Assembly (NCBI RefSeq): GCF_049671045.1
Contig: NZ_JBATUH010000068.1
Span: forward strand, 5,727-69,726
Direction: 5' to 3'
Source of the DNA: Parvibaculum sp049671045
Lineage (GTDB): Bacteria > Pseudomonadota > Alphaproteobacteria > Parvibaculales > Parvibaculaceae
DNA length: 64,000 bases
The translations under genes were made by a program, and so were the position numbers. Below are positions 24,096-31,659 of this stretch, in pieces (position 1 is the first letter of the stretch; the number at the start of each line of letters is the position of its first letter). The notes beneath the pieces are model-generated. The model was not told where the DNA came from and did no database searches. It worked only from the letters and a program-made list of their open reading frames with translations.

Positions 24096-25075
24096 ACGAA
24101 CCCTTCGACAAGGAGCCGGACCCGGAACTCGGACCGTTCATCGACACGCCGCCGCGCTGGTTCGAGCGCGCGCTGGCCATCGAGCCGGAGAGCCGCTTCG
24201 TCAAGGTCGAAGGCACGGATGTTCACTATCTCCACTGGGGCGACCCGTCGAAGCCGGGCCTCCTTCTCGTGCATGGCAATGGCGCCCATGCGCGCTGGTG
24301 GTCCTTCATCGCGCCCCTCCTCGCCCGAGAATATTCGGTGGCGGCGATCGACATTTCCGGCATGGGAGATTCGGGCTGGCGCGACAGCTATTCGCTCGAG
24401 GTCTTCGCCGAGGAGCAGATGGCCGTTTGCGAACATGCGGGCTTCTTCCGCAATGACGAGTCGCCGATCATCGTCGGCCATTCCTTCGGCGGCTTCGTCA
24501 CCATCGTCACGGGCTCGCTTTATGGCGACCGGCTTTCCGGAACGGTCATCGTCGACAGCCCGGTCAATCCGCCCGGACGGCCGAGCGGTCCGCCCGATCA
24601 TGCGGTGAGGCAGCACCGCATCTACCCGACCATCGAAGCCGCGCTCGGCCGCTTTCGCCTCGCGCCGCCGCAGCCCTGCGCCAACCGCTACATTCTCGAT
24701 TACATCGCGCGCCATTCGCTCAAGCAGGTGCCGAACCCCGATGGCGGCACGGGCTGGACGTGGAAATTCGATCCCGCGATCTGGCAGCGCTTCGACATCG
24801 GCGACATGAGCGCGCGCCTTGCCGCCACGCGCTGCCGCATCGCCATCATGCGCGGCGAGTTCTCGGGCCTCGTGCCGCCGGAAATCGGTGACTACATGTT
24901 CACGCTGCTCGGCCGCGCGGCGCCCGTCGTCGAGATTCCGCTCGCCCATCATCACATCATGCTCGACCAGCCGCTCGCTTTCGTGGCGGCGCTGCGGACG
25001 CTGCTCGTCGACTGGGAGCATTCCAAGCCGACGCGCCGCGGCGATCTGATCGCGCGCGTGCCTTTCGCGACCTGA
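24092..25075 (+). CDS. Alpha/beta hydrolase (paralogue B)
   Basis: The product is 327 residues, exactly the length of the paralogue near 6 kb. It has HGNGAHARWW (oxyanion region), Ser131 in GHSFGG, and AHHHIMLDQP near the C terminus. Shared middle segments (FRLAP-QPCAN and GWTWKFDP) are diagnostic of this subfamily. It ends the M3-ABC1-thioesterase-hydrolase unit, overlapping the thioesterase stop by four bases. A substrate linked to acyl-CoA or ester turnover is plausible, but nothing in the sequence specifies it. Confidence 0.87.
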   Translation: MNEPFDKEPDPELGPFIDTPPRWFERALAIEPESRFVKVEGTDVHYLHWGDPSKPGLLLVHGNGAHARWWSFIAPLLAREYSVAAIDISGMGDSGWRDSYSLEVFAEEQMAVCEHAGFFRNDESPIIVGHSFGGFVTIVTGSLYGDRLSGTVIVDSPVNPPGRPSGPPDHAVRQHRIYPTIEAALGRFRLAPPQPCANRYILDYIARHSLKQVPNPDGGTGWTWKFDPAIWQRFDIGDMSARLAATRCRIAIMRGEFSGLVPPEIGDYMFTLLGRAAPVVEIPLAHHHIMLDQPLAFVAALRTLLVDWEHSKPTRRGDLIARVPFAT

Positions 25076-25222
25076 AGGCATGCCGCCCGGACACCCGTAG
25101 CACGCTCGGCACGCCGGAAAAGCTGTGGCAGGCGTGAGCGCGGTCCCGGCGGCGGCGGCCACCTATTCAATTCTGGGCAGGCCATTTCCCGATTCGTGTG
25201 TGGATTGAGGACGTTCCCGACC

Positions 25223-25250
25223 TTGCCGTCAGCCCGCGCTTTGTTATAGT
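25223..25250 (+). promoter_or_regulatory. Probable promoter of the oxidase subunit IV-pnt operon
   Basis: TTGCCG, a 16-base spacer, then TATAGT (five of six matches to -10). It lies about 45 bases before the subunit IV ATG. Confidence 0.55.
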
Positions 25251-25294
25251 CCGCCCAAATTACGCCACATGAATTCACGGTTAGGGGCAGGAAA

Positions 25295-25444
25295 ATGGCT
25301 CAGGAAATAACCCGGTCGGAGTGGAACGCGAATATGGACGCGGAAGATCACGTCGCGACCTATGAGGGCTTCCTCAGCGGCGCCAAATGGTCCGCCGCCA
25401 TCCTCATCGTCGTGCTGGTCGGCATGGCGATCTTCCTGCTCTGA
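25295..25444 (+). CDS. Aa3-type cytochrome c oxidase subunit IV family small membrane protein
   Basis: The product is only 49 residues: a soluble N-terminal half (EWNANMDAEDHVATYEGFL) and one transmembrane helix (about 31-48). This is the bacterial aa3 oxidase subunit IV family, first defined in the Paracoccus/Rhodobacter oxidase, where the subunit is not needed for catalysis. A CAGGAA ribosome-binding site precedes the ATG. It sits 132 bases upstream of pntAA rather than with oxidase genes. Whether the product joins the oxidase or the transhydrogenase cannot be told from sequence. Confidence 0.85.
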   Translation: MAQEITRSEWNANMDAEDHVATYEGFLSGAKWSAAILIVVLVGMAIFLL

Positions 25445-25576
25445 CCCCGTCGTTCAGGCGGTCTCGATGCGTGCGGGTTGACAGACAGCCCGCATGAATT
25501 ACCTTTGAACAATTCTAATCTAGCGTAGGTGGCGGGTATCGCCCTCCGCCAACGCCATCGGACAGGCAGAATCCAC

Positions 25577-26710
25577 ATGAAACTCGCGATCCCCAGAGAG
25601 CGGCAGGACGGCGAGACGCGGGTCGCGGCTTCCCCCGAAACCGTGAAGAAGCTCGTCGCGCTCGGTCTTGATGTAACGGTCGAAAGCGGAGCAGGCGCCC
25701 TGGCGAACTTCTCCGACGCGGCCTTTCAGGAGGCAGGCGCCAAAATCGCTTCGAGCGAGGCGGAGGCCCTGAAGGACGCCGATATCGTCTTCAAGGTGCG
25801 CAGCCCTCTCGACGAGGAAATCGGCCTCTTCAAGAAGGGCGCGCTGCTGGCGGCGATCCTCAATCCCTATGGCGACCATGCGCGCATCCGGAAATATGCG
25901 GATGCGGGCATCGATGCTTTCGCGATGGAATTCATGCCGCGCATCACGCGCGCGCAGTCGATGGACGTGCTGTCCTCGCAGTCGAACCTCGCGGGCTACA
26001 AGGCGGTCATCAATGCCGCGGCGGCCTTCACGCGCGCCATGCCGATGATGATGACGGCGGCCGGCACCATCGCGCCCGCCCGCACCTTCATCATGGGCGT
26101 CGGCGTCGCCGGCCTGCAGGCCATCGCGACGGCGAAGCGCCTCGGCTGCATCGTCTCCGCGACCGACGTGCGCTCGACGACGAAGGAACAGGTCGAAAGC
26201 CTCGGCGGCACCTTCGTGATGGTGGAATCGGAAGAATCGGGTGATGCCGCGGGCGGCTACGCCAAGGAGATGAGCGAGGATTACAAGCGCCGTCAGGCCG
26301 AGCTTGTCGCCGAGCACATCAAGAAGCAGGACATCGTCATCACGACGGCGCTCATTCCGGGCCGTCCCGCGCCGGTTCTCGTCACCGAGGACATGGTCAA
26401 GACGATGAAGCCGGGCTCGATCATCGTCGATCTGGCGGCGGAGCGCGGCGGCAACTGCCCGCTGACCGAAGCCGGCAAGACCGTGCAGAAGCACGGCGTG
26501 ACGATCATCGGCGAACTCAACGTGGCCGGTCAGCTCTCGGTCGACTCGTCCGCGCTCTATGCCAAGAACCTCTTGAACTTCATCACGCCCCTGATCGACA
26601 AGGAAACGAAGTCGCTCAACATCAACTGGGAAGATGAGATCATCACCGGCACCTGCCTGACCAAGGACGGGCAGGTCGTTCATCCGTCATTGCGCGAGGG
26701 AGGAAACTGA
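25577..26710 (+). CDS. pntAA: NAD(P) transhydrogenase subunit alpha part 1
   Basis: The product is 377 residues, the NAD(H)-binding domain I. It starts MKLAIPRERQDGETRVA, with the RQDGETR segment that contacts domain III, and has the Rossmann GVGVAGLQAIATAKRLG and DVR. It is soluble and assembles on the membrane subunits. Together the three Pnt proteins couple proton entry to hydride transfer from NADH to NADP. The alpha subunit is split in two genes, the alphaproteobacterial (Rhodospirillum) arrangement. pntAB begins two bases after the stop codon. Confidence 0.96.
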   Translation: MKLAIPRERQDGETRVAASPETVKKLVALGLDVTVESGAGALANFSDAAFQEAGAKIASSEAEALKDADIVFKVRSPLDEEIGLFKKGALLAAILNPYGDHARIRKYADAGIDAFAMEFMPRITRAQSMDVLSSQSNLAGYKAVINAAAAFTRAMPMMMTAAGTIAPARTFIMGVGVAGLQAIATAKRLGCIVSATDVRSTTKEQVESLGGTFVMVESEESGDAAGGYAKEMSEDYKRRQAELVAEHIKKQDIVITTALIPGRPAPVLVTEDMVKTMKPGSIIVDLAAERGGNCPLTEAGKTVQKHGVTIIGELNVAGQLSVDSSALYAKNLLNFITPLIDKETKSLNINWEDEIITGTCLTKDGQVVHPSLREGGN

Positions 26711-26711
26711 G

Positions 26712-27029
26712 ATGGAAGCCGCAGTCATTGACCCCATCGTCTTCCGGCTCGCGATCTTCGTGCTCGCGATCTTCGTCGGTTACTACGTGGTCTGGAGCGT
26801 GACGCCCGCGCTTCACACACCGCTCATGTCGGTCACCAACGCCATTTCGTCGGTCATCATCGTCGGCGCGCTCATCGCCGTCGGCATCGACCTCACGCAG
26901 GCGGGCGAGGGCGGCTGGCTCACCACGGGCCTCGGCTTCGTCTCCGTGATCCTGGCCGCCGTCAACATTTTCGGCGGCTTCCTCGTCACGCAACGCATGC
27001 TCGCCATGTACAAGAAAAAAGATCGCTGA
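26712..27029 (+). CDS. pntAB: NAD(P) transhydrogenase subunit alpha part 2
   Basis: This 105-residue membrane subunit has three hydrophobic helices (about 10-30, 42-62 and 68-90). It forms part of the proton-conducting domain II with PntB. The sequence VGYYVVWSVTPALHTPLMSVTNAISSV is characteristic of the family. It corresponds to the C-terminal part of PntA in E. coli. It lies between pntAA and pntB with gaps of one and twelve bases. Confidence 0.95.
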   Translation: MEAAVIDPIVFRLAIFVLAIFVGYYVVWSVTPALHTPLMSVTNAISSVIIVGALIAVGIDLTQAGEGGWLTTGLGFVSVILAAVNIFGGFLVTQRMLAMYKKKDR

Positions 27030-27041
27030 GGGGCCACGCAC

Positions 27042-28451
27042 ATGTCAGCCAATATTTCGGCCCTGCTTTATCTCGTCTCGGGCGTCCTGTTCATCCTGGC
27101 GCTGCGCGGCCTGTCGTCGCCTGAAACGTCCCGTCAGGGCAACCGCTATGGCATGATCGGCATGACGATCGCCATCGTGACCACGCTGGCCCTGCTTCAG
27201 GCGCAGAACCAGACGACCTGGGCGCTCGTCATCGTCGGCATCATCATCGGCGGCGGCATCGGCGCGGTCGTCGCCCGCCGCATCGCCATGACCGCGATGC
27301 CGCAGCTCGTCGCCTTCTTCCACTCGCTGGTCGGCCTTGCTGCCGTGCTGGTCGCCTGGGCAGCCTTCTTCTCGCCCACGGCCTATGGCATCGGCGCGCC
27401 GGGCGCCATCCATGCGGGCAACCTCGTCGAGATGTCGCTCGGCGTCGCCATCGGCGCGATCACCTTCTCGGGCTCGATCATCGCCTTCGCGAAGCTCAAC
27501 GGAAACATGTCGGGTGCCCCGATCCTGCTTCCGGGCCGCCATCTCATCAACGCGCTGCTCGCCGCGCTCATCGTCGGCGGCGTCGCCTATATCGTCGCCG
27601 ACCCGGCGAACCAGTCCACCGAACTCTTCCTGGCGATCACGCTGATCTCCTTCGTGTTCGGCTTCCTCATCATCATCCCGATCGGCGGCGCGGACATGCC
27701 CGTCGTCGTGTCGATGCTGAACTCCTATTCGGGCTGGGCGGCTGCCGGCATCGGCTTCACGCTGGGCAACCTCGCGCTCATCATCACGGGCGCGCTGGTG
27801 GGCTCGTCGGGCGCCATCCTCAGCTACATCATGTGCAAGGGCATGAACCGCTCCTTCATCAGCGTCATCCTCGGCGGCTTCGGCGCCGAAACGTCGTCGG
27901 CGGCGGCTGGCGGCAAGGTCGAGACGCGCCCGGTGAAGCAGGGCTCGGCCGACGACGCGGCCTTCATCATGAAGAATGCGGGCTCGGTCATCATCGTCCC
28001 CGGCTACGGCATGGCGGTCTCCCAGGCGCAGCATGCGCTGAAGGAAATGGCCGACCATCTGAAGAAGGAAGGCGTCAAGGTTTCCTATGCCATCCACCCG
28101 GTCGCGGGCCGCATGCCTGGCCACATGAACGTGCTGCTGGCCGAAGCGAACGTGCCTTATGATGAAGTCTTCGAGCTTGAGGACATCAACAACCAGTTCG
28201 CCCAGGCCGACGTCGCCTTCGTCATCGGCGCGAACGACGTGACCAACCCTTCGGCCAAGACCGACCCGTCGAGCCCAATCTTCGGCATGCCGGTTCTTGA
28301 TGTCGAAAAGGCGCGCACGGTTCTCTTCGTGAAGCGCGGCATGGCATCGGGTTACGCGGGCGTGGAGAACGAGCTCTTCTTCCGCGACAACACGATGATG
28401 CTCTTCGCCGACGCGAAGAAGATGGTCGAGGACATCATCAAGGCGCTTTGA
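27042..28451 (+). CDS. pntB: NAD(P) transhydrogenase subunit beta
   Basis: The product is 469 residues: eight or nine membrane helices in the first 270 (completing domain II) and a soluble NADP-binding domain III at the C terminus with VPGYGMAVSQAQH and the conserved GANDVTNP and KRGMASGYAGVENELF. It provides NADPH from NADH at the expense of proton-motive force in the inner membrane. It is the last gene of the operon, and a strong terminator follows. Confidence 0.96.
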   Translation: MSANISALLYLVSGVLFILALRGLSSPETSRQGNRYGMIGMTIAIVTTLALLQAQNQTTWALVIVGIIIGGGIGAVVARRIAMTAMPQLVAFFHSLVGLAAVLVAWAAFFSPTAYGIGAPGAIHAGNLVEMSLGVAIGAITFSGSIIAFAKLNGNMSGAPILLPGRHLINALLAALIVGGVAYIVADPANQSTELFLAITLISFVFGFLIIIPIGGADMPVVVSMLNSYSGWAAAGIGFTLGNLALIITGALVGSSGAILSYIMCKGMNRSFISVILGGFGAETSSAAAGGKVETRPVKQGSADDAAFIMKNAGSVIIVPGYGMAVSQAQHALKEMADHLKKEGVKVSYAIHPVAGRMPGHMNVLLAEANVPYDEVFELEDINNQFAQADVAFVIGANDVTNPSAKTDPSSPIFGMPVLDVEKARTVLFVKRGMASGYAGVENELFFRDNTMMLFADAKKMVEDIIKAL

Positions 28452-28474
28452 TCCGCTGTTGACGGACAATCACG

Positions 28475-28508
28475 CGGGCGGCGCTTCATCCGGAGCGCCG
28501 CCCGTTTT
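28475..28508 (+). terminator. Intrinsic terminator of the pnt operon
   Basis: An 11-bp perfect stem (CGGGCGGCGCT with AGCGCCGCCCG) and an eight-base loop are followed by TTTTCGTTT. Confidence 0.9.
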
Positions 28509-28544
28509 CGTTTCGGGCATCCGCGAGCAACGATGGAGGCTGAA

Positions 28545-29033
28545 ATGGCAGGCAGAGAACATCGCTACGACGTGACCGTGACCTGGGCGGGCAATCTGGG
28601 GGAGGGCACGACCGGCTATCGCGCCTATAGCCGCGCGCATGAGATCTCGGCGCCGGGAAAGCCCGCGATCCCCGGATCGGCGGAGCCGAAATTCCGCGGC
28701 GATGCGGCACGCTGGAATCCGGAAGAGCTTCTCGTCGCCTCGATTTCGGCCTGTCACAAGCTCTGGTATCTGCATCTCTGCGCCGTGGCCGGCGTCGTCG
28801 TCACGGCCTACAGCGACGCGGCGGAAGGCATCATGATGGAGGGGGAGGGCGGCAGCGGCCGCTTCACCGGCGTCACCCTGCGCCCGCATGTCACCATTGC
28901 GGCGGGCTCCGACCGCGAGAAGGCGCTGGCGCTCCACCACAAGGCGCATGAAATGTGCTTCATCTCCAATTCCGTCAATTTTCCGGTCGCGGTCGAACCG
29001 GAAGCGGCGGTCGAGAAGGGCGACGCTCCTTAG
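28545..29033 (+). CDS. OsmC-family protein
   Basis: This 162-residue peroxiredoxin-like protein has family cysteines in SISACHKLWYLHLC (first Cys) and HEMCFISNSVNFPV (second Cys). OsmC/Ohr proteins reduce organic hydroperoxides through this Cys pair using lipoyl or thiol donors. The start was set at MAGREHRYD because GGAGG lies six bases upstream; an earlier Met is less well placed. It stands alone after the pnt terminator. It looks nearer to OsmC/YhfA than to Ohr, but the peroxide substrate is not determinable. Confidence 0.87.
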   Translation: MAGREHRYDVTVTWAGNLGEGTTGYRAYSRAHEISAPGKPAIPGSAEPKFRGDAARWNPEELLVASISACHKLWYLHLCAVAGVVVTAYSDAAEGIMMEGEGGSGRFTGVTLRPHVTIAAGSDREKALALHHKAHEMCFISNSVNFPVAVEPEAAVEKGDAP

Positions 29034-29071
29034 GCCGATTCCGCGTCCGATTCTTCCGGCGTGGAGGGCGC

Positions 29072-29157
29072 AGATGGCCCCGGATCAAGTCCGGGGTGAC
29101 GGCCCTGCGACTGTGGAAAGTCCTTCGCCTGTTCGTCATGCCGGGCGCGGTCCGGCA
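29072..29157. repeat. Pair of REP-like palindromes in convergent orientation
   Basis: Two imperfect copies of the same small palindrome lie 30-odd bases apart: one reads CCCCGGA...TCCGGGGTGAC, the second, inverted, GTCATGCCGG...CCGGCAT. The TGAC end lies outside one arm of each and gives an orientation. They resemble BIME-type pairs. Further copies lie near 36.1 kb and 39.9 kb. Confidence 0.6.
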
Positions 29158-29193
29158 TTCATCTTCTCCGGCGGGGTGGGGTCGGCGCGCACA

Positions 29194-29223
29194 AACGAAA
29201 ACGCCCCCGAAATCGGGGGCGTT
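29194..29223 (-). terminator. Intrinsic terminator of rpsU
   Basis: The minus-strand stem AACGCCCCCGA/TCGGGGGCGTT with a two-base loop is followed by TTTTCGTTT, starting 24 bases after the rpsU stop. Confidence 0.9.
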
Positions 29224-29246
29224 GTCGCTTCGGCAATGCCGGAAAC

Positions 29247-29474
29247 TTACATGGAGCGCGGCTTCGCCACGACGCCGCTTTCGCGCTGGGCGCGCTTGCG
29301 CGCGAGCTTGCGGGCGCGGCGGATGGCTTCCGCCTTTTCGCGTGCGCGCTTCTCGGAGGGCTTCTCGTAGAAGTTGCGGAGCTTCATTTCGCGGAAAACG
29401 CCTTCGCGCTGCAGCTTCTTCTTCAGCGCCTTCATGGCCTGGTCGACGTTGTTATCGCGAACGAGTACCTGCAC
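29247..29474 (-). CDS. rpsU: 30S ribosomal protein S21
   Basis: This 75-residue basic protein starts MQVLVRDNNVDQAMKALKKK and continues with FREMKLRNFYEKPSEKRAR, the S21 signature. S21 binds the platform of the small subunit and helps base-pairing of the Shine-Dalgarno sequence. The C-terminal tail is Arg/Lys-rich, as usual in alphaproteobacteria. It is a single-gene unit with its own terminator and diverges from def. Confidence 0.96.
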   Translation of the reverse strand: MQVLVRDNNVDQAMKALKKKLQREGVFREMKLRNFYEKPSEKRAREKAEAIRRARKLARKRAQRESGVVAKPRSM

Positions 29475-29580
29475 GACGAAATCCTATCTGGATTCAATGA
29501 TTTAGAGGCGGCAGGCCCAGCCGTGCCGCTGACGAGGTGCTTATCTATCAAACGAATCGCGCCTTGTCCACACCAACCCC

Positions 29581-29623
29581 TTGAAAAGACGGCGGACGGG
29601 CGGTTGCCCGGGCGTCTTTTCAA
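29581..29623. repeat. 43-base perfect-arm inverted repeat before def
   Basis: TTGAAAAGACG and CGTCTTTTCAA are perfect 11-bp arms; inside lies a further CGGGC-GGTT-GCCCG hairpin. It ends 15 bases before the def ATG and lies in the divergent rpsU-def region. It could be a leader attenuator, a terminator or an operator. Confidence 0.7.
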
Positions 29624-29638
29624 CCTCATATTCAGCTC

Positions 29639-30223
29639 ATGTCCATTTTGAAGATCGCCCGCATGGGCCACCCCGTCCTGTCCCGGATAGCCGAGCCCGT
29701 CGCCGATCCGACCGCGCCCGGTACCCGCACACTCGTCGCTGACATGATCGAAACCATGATCGACGCGAATGGCGCGGGGCTTGCCGCGCCGCAGGTTCAT
29801 GTGCCGAAGCGCATTGTCATCTTCCAGGCGCCGCCCGAGCGCATGCCGGAAGGGCTGGAGGGCGAGGAAGCCTATGACTACACAGCGGCGCTCACCGTGC
29901 TCATCAATCCCGAAATCGAAATCCTGACGAGCGAGATGGAGCAAGGCTGGGAAGGCTGCCTGTCCGTGCCGGGCCTCAGAGGGCTCGTGCCGCGTTATAC
30001 GGAGCTTCGCTATAGCGGCCTCGGCCTTGATGGAAAACGCATCGAGCGGCGCGCCAGAGGCTTCCACGCCCGCGTCGTGCAGCATGAATGCGATCACCTC
30101 GACGGCATTCTCTATCCGCAGCGGATGACGGATCTCCGAAACCTCATTTTCGAGTCGGAGGCGCGGGCCTGGATGGCCGCGCGGACGAAGGCCGGGTCGG
30201 AAAAGGAGAAAGCCGATGCCTGA
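29639..30223 (+). CDS. def: Peptide deformylase
   Basis: The product is 194 residues with all three deformylase motifs: GAGLAAPQV, EGCLSVPG (metal ligand Cys107) and QHECDHLDG (ligands His149 and His153, catalytic Glu150). It removes the formyl group from nascent N-terminal Met with Fe or Zn. It has an insert between motif 1 and 2 (PPERMPEGLEGEEAYDY) as in some type I enzymes of alphaproteobacteria. It overlaps the start of the COQ9-like gene by eight bases. fmt is not adjacent, unlike in E. coli. Confidence 0.94.
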   Translation: MSILKIARMGHPVLSRIAEPVADPTAPGTRTLVADMIETMIDANGAGLAAPQVHVPKRIVIFQAPPERMPEGLEGEEAYDYTAALTVLINPEIEILTSEMEQGWEGCLSVPGLRGLVPRYTELRYSGLGLDGKRIERRARGFHARVVQHECDHLDGILYPQRMTDLRNLIFESEARAWMAARTKAGSEKEKADA

Positions 30224-30914
30224 TCGCACACAGGGCAAGCCGTTGCCCGGTTCCACGCATCGCCGCCATGACGATCATGTCGATGCCTTCCGCGCGCGCA
30301 TCCTCGCCGCCGCGCTTCCCAACGTCGCCTTCGACGGCTGGACGACGCGGCTCATGCGCGAGGCGGCGGACGCGGCCGGGCTGACACATGGCGAAATGCG
30401 GCTCGCCTTTTCCGGCGGCATTCTCGATCTCGTCGATTATTTTCTCGCCGATGGCGACCGGCGGATGGAGGAGGCGCTGTCGCGGCGCGATCTCGGTGCG
30501 CTGAAGATACGCGAACGCATCACGGCTGCCGTACGCATGCGGATCGAGGTCGATCTCGCCCATCGCGAAGCCGTCCGGCGCGCCGTGACGCTGCTCTCGC
30601 TGCCTCTCTCGGGCATAGCGGGCCCGCGCGCGCTCTATCGCACCGTCGATACGATCTGGCGCGCGATCGGCGACCGCTCGACCGATTTCAACTTCTACAC
30701 GAAGCGGGCGACGCTCGCGGGCGTCTATTCGGCGGTCACGCTCTACTGGTTTGCAGATCAGTCGGAGGATTTTGCCAATACATGGGCGTTTCTCGACAAG
30801 CGCATCGAGGATGTGATGCAGATCGAGAAGGCGAAGGCGAGCCTGCGGAAGGCGGGCGAGTGGCTGCCCGATCCGCTCGGCGTCATCGGCCGTCTGCGTT
30901 ACGGACGCGGCTGA
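30216..30914 (+). CDS. COQ9-family protein
   Basis: The product is 232 residues. The N-terminal helix-turn-helix-like segment (FDGWTTRLMREAADAAGLT) is the TetR-like part of COQ9, followed by a lipid-binding helical bundle including YTKRATLAGVYSAVTLYWFADQS, the conserved COQ9 region. COQ9 binds isoprenoid lipid and presents ubiquinone intermediates to the hydroxylase COQ7. ubiX lies about 4 kb away. It overlaps def at its start, and its last 16 bases overlap the 3' end of the convergent PAS_5 gene. Confidence 0.9.
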   Translation: MPDRTQGKPLPGSTHRRHDDHVDAFRARILAAALPNVAFDGWTTRLMREAADAAGLTHGEMRLAFSGGILDLVDYFLADGDRRMEEALSRRDLGALKIRERITAAVRMRIEVDLAHREAVRRAVTLLSLPLSGIAGPRALYRTVDTIWRAIGDRSTDFNFYTKRATLAGVYSAVTLYWFADQSEDFANTWAFLDKRIEDVMQIEKAKASLRKAGEWLPDPLGVIGRLRYGRG

Positions 30915-31531
30915 TCGCCTGCCGGCGTTCCGAAGCCGAGGTCGATCCAGATCGCATCGTTGATGGTTTCCGCGATCAGCGAAAGATCGAGCGGGTGCGT
31001 GTACTCGATGACATCCTCGGGCGCATGGACGGAGATCACGCGCGGAAAGGCGCCTGCCGGCGGCCGCAGCGGCAGATAGAGGCTTTCGATCGCCGTCACC
31101 CGTCCCGACGCGTAGGTATTCACATAGCGCAGATGAAGGCCGCAGGGCCGATGGAAGATTTCGAGCAGGTCCCGGCCGGCCTGCTGGCGAGAGCTCGCGG
31201 CGACGAGATCGAGAACATTGGCGCCCGTCGGGTCGTGCCCCATGCGCTCCGCGATGCCGGTGCCTGCGAGCCTGTAGGTCACCACATCCGGCGAGCGGAT
31301 TTCGAGGATGGCGGTATCGGGCAGGCAGCGCGCGATCTCGGCGGGACGGAAATCCGCGGCCGCGGGCAGGCCGCCCGCCGCCGGAAGGCTGGACCAGTAG
31401 TCGAAAAGGGCCGTGAGCGTCGATGATCGGGGCTGCGGCTTCCTGCATGCCCTGCCGGGGGTCGGCGCCATGCTCTCCATTGCGCGATGCACGGTATCCC
31501 CAGATGGCGCTTTGCCGGCCAGTATCGTCAT
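30899..31531 (-). CDS. PAS_5-family protein (second copy)
   Basis: This 210-residue protein has a single PAS_5 module (about 55-190): LFDYWSSLPAA, LPDTAILEIRSPDVVTYRLAGTG, then FPRVISVHAPED. A basic, low-complexity lead precedes it. There is no effector domain. The start at MTILAGK is supported by AGGGG about eight bases upstream. A TTAA-N7-TAAC sequence, close to a CtrA box, lies about 83 bases upstream of the start. By analogy to Caulobacter MopJ it may tune a cell-cycle or motility kinase; this is inference. It converges with the COQ9 gene, overlapping by 16 bases. Confidence 0.75.
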   Translation of the reverse strand: MTILAGKAPSGDTVHRAMESMAPTPGRACRKPQPRSSTLTALFDYWSSLPAAGGLPAAADFRPAEIARCLPDTAILEIRSPDVVTYRLAGTGIAERMGHDPTGANVLDLVAASSRQQAGRDLLEIFHRPCGLHLRYVNTYASGRVTAIESLYLPLRPPAGAFPRVISVHAPEDVIEYTHPLDLSLIAETINDAIWIDLGFGTPAGDQPRP

Positions 31532-31659
31532 CGTTTTCGCCCCTGCACGTCTCCGCTGCGCTGATGATGCGCGCCCGGATCGAACCCCCGCCAAGGATCA
31601 TCAGCCCGGATGGTTAACGAGAGGTAACTTCGTCTTCGGCTGAGGCGGTCCGGGGGCGG

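Noticed and set aside
27045..28469. Long open frame antisense to pntB
   Set aside because: High GC content keeps the antisense frame open. The predicted protein is Arg/Asp/His-rich without any recognisable fold, while pntB is unambiguous. The same reasoning removes long antisense frames over pyk, purK, gap, fba, the acyl-CoA synthetase and the ABC exporter.
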